DNA from: JAFGAV01 sp041479055
GTDB taxonomy: Bacteria; Acidobacteriota; Aminicenantia; Aminicenantales; JAFGAV01
Direction: 5' to 3'
DNA length: 64,000 nt
Assembly (NCBI GenBank): GCA_963702835.1
Contig: OY969762.1
Coordinates: 2,604,001 to 2,668,000 of the forward strand
Shown: positions 51,091 to 59,835 of the stretch, in pieces
Position numbering within the stretch: the first letter of the stretch is position 1
Layout of the letters: every line of letters begins with the position of its first letter
Translations under genes and position numbers: made by a program
Notes under the pieces: model-generated
Seen by the model: the letters and a program-made list of their open reading frames with translations, nothing else
What the model was told of the DNA's origin: nothing
The model's database searches: none

Positions 51091-51205
51091 TGGAATCAGA
51101 AAGTTGGAAGAAATTTGCATAAATTCTATTGCTTTATTCTTATATATTATTTAATCTTTTAAATAAAGATAAAGAAATAAGAAGACACTGAGGAAAGGTG
51201 GAAAA

Positions 51206-52306
51206 ATGAGATTCACGGTCATGAAAGAGACGATTTTAGAAGAACTTCAGCTCCTGCAGGGCATTGTGGAAAAAAGGACGACCATGCCCATTCTCCAGAA
51301 CATTCTGGTCATGGCCGCAGGCTCCACGGTGGAACTGGTGGGCACTGACCTGGAAGTGGGGCTGAGGACTCATTTTGAAGCTCAGGTCGAGGAAGAAGGG
51401 GCGGTCACCATTTCGGGAAAAAAGATTTTTGAAATCGTCAAGTCTATGGCCGATGGGGAAAAGGTGGCTTTCAAACAGAAGGGCGGACAGCAGATGGAGG
51501 TGACCTCCGGCGAGAGCGAGTTTAAGATCAACGTCCTGCCCAAGGATGATTATCCTCAGGTTCCTGAACCGAAATTCGCCAAGAAGATCATCTTCTCCCT
51601 GGAAACCTATAAAGAGATGATCGACCTGATCTCTTACGCCATCGCCCAGGAGCAACGCTACTATCTCAACGGAGCTTTGCTGAACATCACGAGCGACACC
51701 CTGGAGCTGGTCAGCACGGATGGACATCGGCTGTCCTATACCGCCACGCCCATCGAAAAGCTGAAATTGGAAAAACCCCTGAGCGTTATCGTGGCCAAAA
51801 AGACGCTGACCGAGATTAAAAAAACGGACGATCAGGACGTCGAGTTCGACCTCGACGAAAACAACCTGTTCTTCAAGGTCAAGAACAGGATCCTCATTTC
51901 CCGGATTATTGAGAGCAAGTTCCCCAACTATGATGCGGTCATTCCCAAGGATAATCCCCATTTTCTGACCCTGGAGAGAGAGGCGTTCACCCAGGCCATC
52001 CGCAGGGTATCGCTCCTGTCCACGGAAAGGTCCAAGGGCATCAAGTTTTTTATGGAGAAGGGGCAGCTGCGGCTCTTTTCCTCGAACCCGGAGATCGGGG
52101 AAGCTCGCGATAAACTGCCGGTCGAATACAAAGGCCCGGACCTGGAGGTCGGTTTCAATTCCCAGTATCTCTTGGAGTTCTTGACCGCCATCCGCTCCGA
52201 CAAGGTCCGTTTTGAGATCAAGGACGAGAACAGCGCGGCCCTGCTCAAGCCCGAACCGGAGAGCGGCATCAAGTGCATGTACGTCCTGATGCCGATGAAA
52301 ATATAG
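51206..52306 (+). CDS. dnaN: DNA polymerase III beta subunit (sliding clamp)
   Basis: 366 residues with GGAAAGGTGG ahead of ATG 51206. 'EELQLLQGIVEKRTTMPILQ' is the clamp N-terminus, 'EQRYYLNGALLNI' and 'LVSTDGHRLSYTAT' mark domain II, and the C-terminus 'YVLMPMKI' is the usual end. Forms the ring that tethers polymerase III to DNA. It follows dnaA after a 115-base AT-rich gap, the standard dnaA-dnaN order. Confidence 0.96.
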   Translation: MRFTVMKETILEELQLLQGIVEKRTTMPILQNILVMAAGSTVELVGTDLEVGLRTHFEAQVEEEGAVTISGKKIFEIVKSMADGEKVAFKQKGGQQMEVTSGESEFKINVLPKDDYPQVPEPKFAKKIIFSLETYKEMIDLISYAIAQEQRYYLNGALLNITSDTLELVSTDGHRLSYTATPIEKLKLEKPLSVIVAKKTLTEIKKTDDQDVEFDLDENNLFFKVKNRILISRIIESKFPNYDAVIPKDNPHFLTLEREAFTQAIRRVSLLSTERSKGIKFFMEKGQLRLFSSNPEIGEARDKLPVEYKGPDLEVGFNSQYLLEFLTAIRSDKVRFEIKDENSAALLKPEPESGIKCMYVLMPMKI

Positions 52307-52364
52307 GGCCCCCCCCACCGGCCCGTATTTGAAAAAGAAAATTTTTAGGCTATATTGACTTTTG

Positions 52365-52393
52365 TTTAATTTTAATCTACAAAGTTAATCTCA
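52365..52393 (+). promoter_or_regulatory. Probable promoter for the riboswitch-metK transcript
   Basis: TTGACT (52365-52370), 17-base AT-rich spacer, TACAAA (52388-52393). The start would fall near 52400, just before the SAM riboswitch fold. The -10 element matches consensus only in part. Confidence 0.5.
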
Positions 52394-52407
52394 TTTATCT
52401 CCTTTTT

Positions 52408-52513
52408 ATGGAGATGAGGCGAGGGACTGGCCCGATGACCCTCAGCCAACCCCTTCGGCCGAGAAGGAAGGTGGCAATGCCAGAGTCAGGTGAAGCCTGA
52501 CGACGATAAGCGA
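52408..52513 (+). promoter_or_regulatory. SAM-I (S-box) riboswitch
   Basis: The conserved S-box core is present in order: 'GCGAGGGACTGGCCCGATGA' (P2 and kink-turn region), 'CAGCCAACC', 'AAGGTGGCAATGCCAG' (P3/P4 core) and the closing 'GATAAG' of P1. It binds S-adenosylmethionine and lowers expression of downstream genes. Here it precedes metK, the SAM-forming enzyme, so the control is feedback. Confidence 0.9.
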
Positions 52514-52541
52514 GGAGGCGCTGGCGGCGTCACACCCTGAC

Positions 52542-52576
52542 TCTCCTTTGGGCCAGCCCCCGTCTGTGAAAGGAGA
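52542..52576 (+). promoter_or_regulatory. Riboswitch expression platform: Shine-Dalgarno sequestering helix
   Basis: TCTCCTTT (52542-52549) is exactly complementary to AAAGGAGA (52569-52576), which is the metK ribosome site. When they pair, translation start is blocked. No poly-T terminator is seen in between, so control is probably translational. Confidence 0.7.
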
Positions 52577-52583
52577 AACGACC

Positions 52584-53738
52584 ATGCCGAAGCAACACTT
52601 TTTCACCTCCGAATCCGTAACCGAGGGGCACCCGGACAAAATTTGCGACCAGATCTCGGACTCCATCCTGGATGAAATGCTGAAGCAGGACCCCGACTCG
52701 CGGGTGGCGGTGGAATGCCTGGTCACCACCGGCAGCGTCCATGTGGCCGGAGAAGTGACCACCAACGCCTACGCCGATATCCAGCAAATCGTCCGCAGCA
52801 CGCTGCGCTCCATCGGCTACACCGACCCCGAGTTCGGGATCGACTATCTGGATGCCGGGGTCTGGGTGTCCATCCACGGCCAGAGCCCGGATATCGCCCG
52901 GGGCGTCAACGGGGCCCAGGAGAAAGAGCAGGGAGCCGGCGACCAGGGCATGATGTTCGGCTTCGCTTGCCAGGAAACTCCCGAGCTGATGCCCTTTCCC
53001 ATTATCATGGCTCACCGCCTGTGTATGAAATTGGCCGAGGTGCGAAAGCGGGGGACTGTGGCCCATCTCGGCCCGGACGGCAAGTCGCAAGTCACCGTCG
53101 AGTACGAGGACGGCAAGCCCAAGCGGATCGACGCCGTGGTCATCGCCCAGCAGCACCTGTCTTCCCTGGATGAAGAACTGCTGCGCCGGGAGATCATGGA
53201 CAAGGTGGTCAAGCCCGTCTGCGGAAAGTACTTGGACGACAGGACCAAATACCATATCAACGCCACGGGCAAGTTTGTCATCGGCGGGCCCGAGGGCGAC
53301 ACCGGAGTGACCGGCCGCAAAATCATCGTGGACACCTACGGCGGCATGGGGCGCCACGGCGGCGGCTCTTTTTCCGGCAAGGACCCCTCCAAGGTGGACC
53401 GCTCGGCGGCCTACTGCTGCCGCTACATCGCCAAGAACATCGTGGCCGCCGGCCTGGCCGAACGCTGCGAGGTCCAGGTCTCCTACGCCATAGGCCTGGC
53501 CGAGCCGGAAAACGTCTTCGTCGAGACCTTCGGTACGGCCCGCATTCCCGATGAACGAATCATCGAGCTCATCCGAGAGCACTTTCCCCTTAAGCCCGCC
53601 GATATCATCCGCCACCTGAAGCTGAAGAGGCCCATCTACCGCAAGACGGCGGCCTACGGGCATTTCGGCCGCCTTGATCCCGACTTCACTTGGGAGCTGA
53701 CCGATAAAGCCGACATCCTGCGCCGGGCCTTGAAATGA
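52584..53738 (+). CDS. metK: S-adenosylmethionine synthetase
   Basis: 384 residues from ATG 52584 (AAAGGAGA site). 'TSESVTEGHPDKICDQISD' (ATP and Mg contacts), 'GAGDQGMMFGFACQE' (the hexapeptide loop) and 'GGGSFSGKDPSKVDRSAAY' (P-loop-like) are all intact. It makes SAM from methionine and ATP. Regulated by the SAM riboswitch immediately upstream. Confidence 0.97.
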   Translation: MPKQHFFTSESVTEGHPDKICDQISDSILDEMLKQDPDSRVAVECLVTTGSVHVAGEVTTNAYADIQQIVRSTLRSIGYTDPEFGIDYLDAGVWVSIHGQSPDIARGVNGAQEKEQGAGDQGMMFGFACQETPELMPFPIIMAHRLCMKLAEVRKRGTVAHLGPDGKSQVTVEYEDGKPKRIDAVVIAQQHLSSLDEELLRREIMDKVVKPVCGKYLDDRTKYHINATGKFVIGGPEGDTGVTGRKIIVDTYGGMGRHGGGSFSGKDPSKVDRSAAYCCRYIAKNIVAAGLAERCEVQVSYAIGLAEPENVFVETFGTARIPDERIIELIREHFPLKPADIIRHLKLKRPIYRKTAAYGHFGRLDPDFTWELTDKADILRRALK

Positions 53739-53781
53739 ACCCCGGTTCGCCTCGGCCGGCCGCGGAGCGCTCGGGAAGCGC

Positions 53782-54501
53782 ATGATTTCAACCGGGCGCG
53801 TGCGGAGCATGGCTCGGAATATCGTTCTTTCCCTCTTGTCCGCCGCTCTCCTCTGGCTGGGGGCAGAAAGCGCTCCGGCCCAGGAGAAAAAAGACGACGG
53901 ATTTTTTTTCATCGGCCTGAATGCGGCCGGCGGCTCCTTCCGGGGCGACCTGGACGGCAGCCTCATCCTGTGGCACTTTGAAAAGGCGTTTTTTGTTCCC
54001 GACCTGAGAGAGGAAAGCTTGCTCGGCCTGAGCCTCGGCCGGCAGTGGGAAGGCGGGGCCTGGGAGGCCGCCTATGCCCAGGCCTCGGGGGTGGCTTCTC
54101 TGCCCGGGGAGAGAAGCGGGGCTTTCAGCCTCAACTGGCTGGAGGTCCGCGGCAAAACCCTGTTCATAAAACGAAGCCCGGTCCATCCTTACATCCTTAT
54201 CGGCTTCGGCTTTCCCTGGCTGCGTGTCGAGGACGGCGCGCAGTTGGGCGGACTGACACAGGCGGCTTCCTACGTCGGGGCCGAGATCGTCCTGGGCGCC
54301 GGCGCCCAGGTGGGCTTGGGCTCCAGGCTTTTTTTTAACGCCGGTGTTGGATACCGCTATCTCTGGCTCCTTTACACTTGGGGCGGGGGCAAAGGCCGGG
54401 ACATCAGCCATTTGATCAAGGGACAGAGCGGCGCTCAAATGGGCCGGCCCCTCAGGGCCTCCAGCCTGAGCTGGGAGGCCAGCCTGGCCGTCAGGCTTTA
54501 A
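53782..54501 (+). CDS. Outer-membrane beta-barrel protein of unknown function
   Basis: 239 residues (or 230 from ATG 53809). A signal peptide ends near 'SAPAQ', and the mature part is beta-strand rich: 'DGFFFIGLNAAGGSF', 'ESLLGLSLGRQWEGG', 'LIGFGFPWLRVEDG', 'LGAGAQVGLGSRLFFNAGVG'. The last strand ends 'EASLAVRL'. Typical of small 8-strand OmpA-like barrels in this type of genome. No function is inferred. Confidence 0.7.
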   Translation: MISTGRVRSMARNIVLSLLSAALLWLGAESAPAQEKKDDGFFFIGLNAAGGSFRGDLDGSLILWHFEKAFFVPDLREESLLGLSLGRQWEGGAWEAAYAQASGVASLPGERSGAFSLNWLEVRGKTLFIKRSPVHPYILIGFGFPWLRVEDGAQLGGLTQAASYVGAEIVLGAGAQVGLGSRLFFNAGVGYRYLWLLYTWGGGKGRDISHLIKGQSGAQMGRPLRASSLSWEASLAVRL

Positions 54502-54672
54502 AAAACCGGACCCCAAAGCAATCAGTGCTTGTTCTGGAATTTGGGATGCTTCACGGAAATTCAGCTTGACACCTTGACCGATTTTATTTATTCATGGGGT
54601 AGACAAACATGTTCTCCGGGCGATGCGCCTTGAGCCTGCGCAGGGGCAAGGCCAAACCCGCCGAGGAGGCCC

Positions 54673-55800
54673 ATGGACATCACTCTCCGCCAAGTCAGCG
54701 ACAAGAGCGACCTTAAGAAGTTCATCTTTTTGCCCGAAGAGATCCAGGCCGGGCATGCCACCTGGGTCCATCCTATTTATATGGACGAATGGAACTATTT
54801 TAACCCCAACAAGAACCGGGCTTTTTCCTACTGCGACACGCTGCTCCTCCTGGCCTTTGAGGGCCAGGCGCTCCGCGGCCGGGCCATGGGCATTATCAAT
54901 CGCCGCTATAACCAGGAGCGAAACGAGAAAACGGCCCGCTTCGGCTATCTGGAGACATACCAGGACCCGCGCCTGGTGGAGGCGCTCCTGGGCCGCGTGG
55001 AAGCCTGGGCCCGCGGGCTGGGCATGACCAAAATCATCGGGCCCTACGGTTTCTCCGACCAGGACCCGGAAGGCTTCCAGATCGAAGGGTTTGAACATCG
55101 GGCCACCATCGCCACCTACCACAACTACTCCTGGATGCCGGCCTTGGTCGAAGGCCTGGGCTACGGCAAGGATATTGACTATTATGTCTACACACTGGAG
55201 GTTCCCGACAAGATCCCCGAGCTCTACCGGAGGATTAATGAGCGCATCCAGAAGCGGGGGAACTTCGAGATCATCGAATTCCGCAAAAAGAAGGAGATCA
55301 AGCCTTGGATCCGGCGCGTCCTGGGGCTGATGAACGAATGCTACTCCCAGACCAACATCTACGGCTACAGCCCCCTGGACGAGAAAGAAATGGACGCCCT
55401 GGCCAAGCGCTACCTCCCCGTCCTGGACGTGCGTTTCGTCAAGGTGGTCATACGTGGGGACGAGATCGTCTCGTTCATCATTGCCATCCCGGATATGGCC
55501 GGGGGGATCAAGGCCGCCCGCGGCCGGCTTTTCCCCCTGGGCTTCCTGAAAATCCTCCGGGCGGCCAAGAAGACAAAACAGCTCGACCTGCTCCTAGGCG
55601 CCGTCAAGGACAAGTACCGGGGCATGGGCCTGGATGCGCTGATGGGCATGAAAATGCTCATCTCCGCCCAGGAAGCCGGGATGAAGATCATGGACACCCA
55701 TCATGAAATGGAGGCCAACGTCCGGGTCCGGGCCGAGATGGAGCGGATGGGTGGCCGCCTGTATAAAAAATACCGCGTCTTCAAGAAAGCGCTGGCCTGA
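54673..55800 (+). CDS. GNAT-like acetyltransferase (two-lobed)
   Basis: 375 residues. GAGGAGG lies three bases before ATG 54673, an unusually short spacing. The N-terminal half ('DKSDLKKFIFLPEEIQAGHA', 'RGRAMGIINRRYNQERNEK') and the C-terminal GNAT-like half ('FVKVVIRGDEIVSFIIAIPD', 'KDKYRGMGLDALMGMKML') resemble a family of long GNAT proteins of unknown substrate seen in several anaerobic phyla. Cytoplasmic; no operon partners on the same strand. Confidence 0.75.
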   Translation: MDITLRQVSDKSDLKKFIFLPEEIQAGHATWVHPIYMDEWNYFNPNKNRAFSYCDTLLLLAFEGQALRGRAMGIINRRYNQERNEKTARFGYLETYQDPRLVEALLGRVEAWARGLGMTKIIGPYGFSDQDPEGFQIEGFEHRATIATYHNYSWMPALVEGLGYGKDIDYYVYTLEVPDKIPELYRRINERIQKRGNFEIIEFRKKKEIKPWIRRVLGLMNECYSQTNIYGYSPLDEKEMDALAKRYLPVLDVRFVKVVIRGDEIVSFIIAIPDMAGGIKAARGRLFPLGFLKILRAAKKTKQLDLLLGAVKDKYRGMGLDALMGMKMLISAQEAGMKIMDTHHEMEANVRVRAEMERMGGRLYKKYRVFKKALA

Positions 55801-55817
55801 ACGGCCGGTCGGTTTTT

Positions 55818-58500
55818 TTATTTCGCCTCAGCCCAGTTGACGCCCCAGCTCAGGCGGACCTTAAGGGGCACGGCCAGCCTGAAAATGTTCTCCATCTTTT
55901 CCTTGATCAGAGGCGCGACCCGGGAGGATTCTTTGTCCGGCACCTCGAAGACGAGCTCGTCATGGACCTGGAGGATCATCCGGGTGCCGAAGTCCTGCTC
56001 CCGCAGCGACCGCCAGACCTCGATCATGGCTTTTTTCATCAGGTCGGCGGCCGAGCCCTGGACGGGCGTGTTGAGGGCGATGCGTCGGCCGGTCTGCTGG
56101 GCGTTTTTATCCTTGAGCTGAAGCTCGGGCACCTGGCGCTGCCGGCCGAAAAGGGTCACGGCGGCGCCCGTCTTTTTGGCTTTCTCGACCGCGGCCTCCA
56201 GGAACTCCCGCACCTTGGGGTGCTTCTCGTAGTAGCGGTCGATGAAGTCTTGGGCTTCGGCGTTGGACGTCCGCAGCTCGCGGGCCAGGGAGAAGGCCGA
56301 GGCGCCGTAGATGATGCTGAAGTTGATGATCTTGGCCCGGCGGCGCTGTTCCTCGGCCGAGACCATCGAGCTTTCGCCGAAGACGCGGCGGGCGGTCTCG
56401 GCATGAATATCCAGGTCTTTGAGGAAGGACTCGATCAAGGCCGGGTCTTGAGACAGGTGGGCCAGCACGCGGAGCTCGATCTGTGAATAGTCGGCCGCTA
56501 AAAAAATGTGCCCCGGGTCCGGGATAAAGGCCTGCCGGAAGCGCCGGCCCATCTCGCCCCGGGCGGGGATATTCTGTAAGTTGGGCGCGGAGCTCGACAG
56601 GCGGCCGGTGGCCGTCACGGTCTGATTATAAGAGGTGTGGACGCGCCCCGTCTCGGGGTTGACCAGCTCCGGGAGGGAGTCGGCATAAGTGGACTTGAGC
56701 TTGGCCAGCTGACGGTATTCGAGGGCGTGCTGGGCCACCGGCGAGAGAGGAGCCAGGTCCTGCAGGACGTCGAAGGAGGTCGAATAGCCTTTGGTGATTC
56801 TGGTCTTCCTGGCCGAGGGCAGGTTCATTTTTTCGAAAAGAACCCGGCCGAGCTGGCGGGGGGAGTTCAGGTTGAACTCCAGGCCGGTGAGCTCGAAAAT
56901 CTTCTTCTCTAGCCGCTTCATCTCCGCGGCCAGCTCCCGAGAAAGAGCTTTGAGCACCTGGGGATCGACCCGGACGCCGCTTCTCTCCATATCGGCCAGG
57001 ACCTCGATCAGCGGCTGCTCGAGTATCCCGATAAAGACGGTCAAGGCCTTTTTCCTGGACCCGGGTCCACAGCAGCCGGCTGAGCCGGAGAGCCAGGTCG
57101 GCATCCTGGCAGGCGTAGGGGGCCGTCTTGTCCACGGCCACGGCGTTCAGGGTGGCTTCCTCCTTGCCTTTGCCCGCCACCTCGGCATAGGAAATGGCTT
57201 GCAGGCCGAGATAGGAAAGGGCCAGCTTCTCCTTGTTATGCTTTCCCCAGTTGGGTTCCAGAAGATAAGACAGGACCATGCTGTCCAGGTCGATGCCCCG
57301 CAGCTCCACTCCCTCGCGCCGCAAGACGAGGGCGTCGTATTTGATGTTTTGCCCGATCTTGCGAATGGAGGAAGAGGTCAGAACTTCCTGGAGCGCGGCC
57401 AAGGCTCTCTTAACCTGGACCTGGGCCGGCGCTCCTGGGTAGTCGTGACGCAGGGGCAGATAGAAGGCTTCTCCCGGCTTGACCGAGAACGACATCCCGA
57501 CCAGCCGGGCCCGGATCGGGTGGGGGCTGTCCGTCTCCGTGTCCAGGGAGACAAAACCCTCTTTCTTGATCCTCTGGACAAGCCGGCCCAAAGCCGCTTC
57601 ATCCTGGATCAGACGGTAGTCCAAGGGAAGGTCCGGAGCGGGCTTGGAGACCTCGCTCAGGAGCGAAGAAAATTCGAGTTCCTGGAAGAGGGCGGAAAGC
57701 GCCCCGGTATCTGGTTCGGACAGAACGAAGGCTTCCAGGTTGAAGTCGAGGGCCAGGCCCCGCTCGATAGTGACCAGCCTCCGGCTCAGCTCCAGCTTGT
57801 CCAGGTTGTCTTTGATGGCCTCGCGCACCCGGGGATTTTTTATCTTGTCCAGGTTCTTGAGCAGCTTGTCCAGGGAGCCGAACTCGGCGATGAGGTTCTT
57901 TGATATTTTTTCGCCGACCCCCGGCACTCCGGGAACGTTGTCCGAGGGATCGCCCCACAGGCTCAGGACGTCCCTCACCTGGGAAGGCTTGACGCCGAAA
58001 AGTTCCTGTACGCCGGCCTCGTCCAGATAAACCTCTTTGGCCGGGTTATAGACCACGACCGTTCCGTCCACCAGCTGGAGCAGGTCCTTATCGGTGGAGA
58101 TGATGACCGAGGGGACGCCGCGCTCGGTGGCCTGACGGGTCAGGCTTCCCAGAATGTCGTCCCCCTCATATTCGGGGTACTCGAAAAGGGGGATATGATA
58201 GGCCTGCAGAATCTTTTTCAGGACGGGCACTTGAACTTGCAGGTCCTCGGGCATGGGCTTGCGGTTGGCTTTATAGTCCGGGTAGGCTTTGTGCCGGACG
58301 GTCGGGCCCTTGACGTCAAAGACCACCCCCAACAAGTGCGGCTTCTCCTGGTCGATGAGCTTCCGTAGCGTTAACAGGAACCCGTAGATGGCGTTGGTGG
58401 GGAAGCCCTTGGAGTTAGCCAGGCGCTTGATGGCGTAGTAGGAGCGGTACAGAAGAGAGCTCCCGTCGATGACGAAAAGTTTTTTAGCTCCCTCTTTCAT
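55818..58500 (-). CDS. polA: DNA polymerase I, interrupted by one extra base
   Basis: Starts at ATG 58500 with the 5'-3' exonuclease ('FVIDGSSLLYRSYYAI', 'GDDILGSLTRQA'), a 3'-5' exonuclease-like domain with 'VSLDTETDSPHP', and the polymerase domain ('AADYSQIELRVLAHLS', 'RRAKIINFSIIYG', 'ILQVHDELVFE'). Near 57024 one extra base breaks the frame; without it the text reads 'YRDLEQPLIEVLADMER'. Full length is about 893 residues. As DnaA and DnaB show the same type of lesion, an indel error is likely. Confidence 0.93.
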
Positions 58501-58778
58501 TCCCCGGCTTCTCGTTCGGAGGGGCTGAGGAAGTGATCGAACCGGCCGGTCTGGATGTCGCCCACAATGGCCCGGTGCTGCTCTTTCATGAGCTTCAGGA
58601 CCGTCTCCTGGAGGTCGGGGCTGTCAAGATGGGAGTAGTAAAACGATTTTCGGGAAGTGAGGAGCAGGCCGGCTTTATAGATCAGGGATTCGACATAGCC
58701 GGAGGCCGGCCCGAAATCCTGAGTCTGAATATAGAATACGGCGCCCTTGTGGCGAATTTCGTTGCTCAGGCCTTTCAT
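58497..58778 (-). CDS. Conserved hypothetical protein upstream of polA
   Basis: 93 residues, no signal peptide: 'FYIQTQDFGPASGYVESLIY' and 'LQETVLKLMKEQHRAIVGDI' suggest a small alpha/beta protein. It overlaps the polA start by four bases (ATGA), so it is translated with it. No family or function is recognised. Confidence 0.65.
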   Translation of the reverse strand: MKGLSNEIRHKGAVFYIQTQDFGPASGYVESLIYKAGLLLTSRKSFYYSHLDSPDLQETVLKLMKEQHRAIVGDIQTGRFDHFLSPSEREAGE

Positions 58779-58907
58779 GATGTCCTATTATACTCCCGCC
58801 TCCAACCGCTTTTTCAAGCCCTTTTCTTTATTTTATATAGTAACTGCATTTTTTTCCGCCGCGGGGAGGGGAGCATCTCTTTTTCCGTGACATCTGCACA
58901 TGGATGA

Positions 58908-59019
58908 GGTGGGTGGGTGGCGCGGTGCTAATCTCCCGGACGCCCGGAGCGAAGGAGCCCCTCTCTTGAGGGTTGGGAGCGAGGATGCGCGGGGGATGCG
59001 CCGCGACAGGACCCACCCC
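58908..59019. repeat. Intergenic palindromic repeat R2c (inverted)
   Basis: Read on the minus strand it begins GGGTCCTGTCGCGGC and ends GCGCCACCC, matching the ends of the elements at 10400-10561 and 39541-39627. The interior is different. It sits in the 340-base gap between the small hypothetical gene and the DUF177 promoter, with nothing else recognisable there but that promoter. Confidence 0.65.
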
Positions 59020-59067
59020 TTTCGCCAATCACCACGGAAAAAGAGAGGCAGTCTCCCGCGGCTTGGT

Positions 59068-59095
59068 TTGACATCCGAAGGCAAAATGGTATAAT
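59068..59095 (+). promoter_or_regulatory. Sigma-70 promoter of the DUF177-rpmF-plsX-fab operon
   Basis: TTGACA (59068-59073), 16-base spacer, TATAAT (59090-59095): both hexamers match consensus exactly. Transcription would start near 59102, about 17 bases before the DUF177 ATG. Confidence 0.85.
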
Positions 59096-59118
59096 AAGCT
59101 AATTTTTGAGGGAAAAAA

Positions 59119-59631
59119 ATGCGAATCGATATAGATAAATTGACCGAACAGGGTCTCAAGGTCGATCGCGACTTCGATTTTTTGAGCGAGGACCTCGTCG
59201 AGGAGGAAGCCGTTTTCCTCCAGCCCGTCCATGCCCGGCTCGAAGTCAAGAAGATCGGCCAGGAGATCCTGATCAAGGGGCGGCTGACCGTCCGGCTGAG
59301 CTTCGTCTGCAGCCGGTGCCTGATGCCCTTCGACTACCCGGTGGACTCCGCCTTTGACCTGGTCTATCTGCCCGGTGACCTCGAGGAAGCCAAGGCGGAG
59401 CTGGCCGAGGAGGATTTGGAGCGGGGCTACTTCTTCAATCGCAGCTTTGACCTGCAGGAGATCATCCTGGAACAGCTCAACCTGACCTTTCCGATAAAGC
59501 CGCTCTGCTCTAAAGACTGCGAGGGGATTTGCCCGGTCTGCGGCAAGGTGCGCCGCGAGAGCGGCTGCGCCTGCACTATCAGGGAGAGCGACCCCCGACT
59601 GGTCAAGATCAAAAATCTCATTAAGAGTTGA
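59119..59631 (+). CDS. DUF177/YceD-family protein
   Basis: 170 residues. 'VRLSFVCSRCLMPFDYPV' and 'PLCSKDCEGICPVCGKVRR' are the YceD signatures, with cysteines that may bind zinc. YceD homologues sit next to rpmF in most bacteria and affect 23S rRNA or ribosome assembly. First gene of the fatty-acid synthesis operon, directly behind a consensus promoter. Confidence 0.93.
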   Translation: MRIDIDKLTEQGLKVDRDFDFLSEDLVEEEAVFLQPVHARLEVKKIGQEILIKGRLTVRLSFVCSRCLMPFDYPVDSAFDLVYLPGDLEEAKAELAEEDLERGYFFNRSFDLQEIILEQLNLTFPIKPLCSKDCEGICPVCGKVRRESGCACTIRESDPRLVKIKNLIKS

Positions 59632-59638
59632 GTGTCCC

Positions 59639-59821
59639 ATGGCCAACCCCAAAAGACGTACTTCCCCTTGCCGCAAAGGCAAACGCCGGGCGCATGATGC
59701 GCTCACCCTGCCGACCTTTTCCTTGTGCTCCAACTGCGGTTCACCCAAGCTCCCCCATCGGGCCTGCCCGCAGTGCGGTTTCTACAAGAGCCGTCAGGTG
59801 ATCTCCGAGACTGAAGAATAA
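59639..59821 (+). CDS. rpmF: 50S ribosomal protein bL32
   Basis: 60 residues: 'ANPKRRTSPCRKGKRRAHDA', 'SLCSNCGSPKLPHRACPQCG' with the zinc-binding CxxC pairs. Seven bases behind DUF177 and ahead of plsX, the classic yceD-rpmF-plsX order. Confidence 0.96.
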   Translation: MANPKRRTSPCRKGKRRAHDALTLPTFSLCSNCGSPKLPHRACPQCGFYKSRQVISETEE

Positions 59822-59835
59822 AACAAGAGGATTCC

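Noticed and set aside
54566..54594. Promoter TTGACA-17-TATTCA ahead of the GNAT gene
   Set aside because: The -35 is perfect but the -10 matches consensus poorly; not listed as a feature.
55795..55819. Terminator between the GNAT gene and polA
   Set aside because: A T7 run and GGCC palindrome are there, but the stem is not adjacent to the T run, so the call is too weak.
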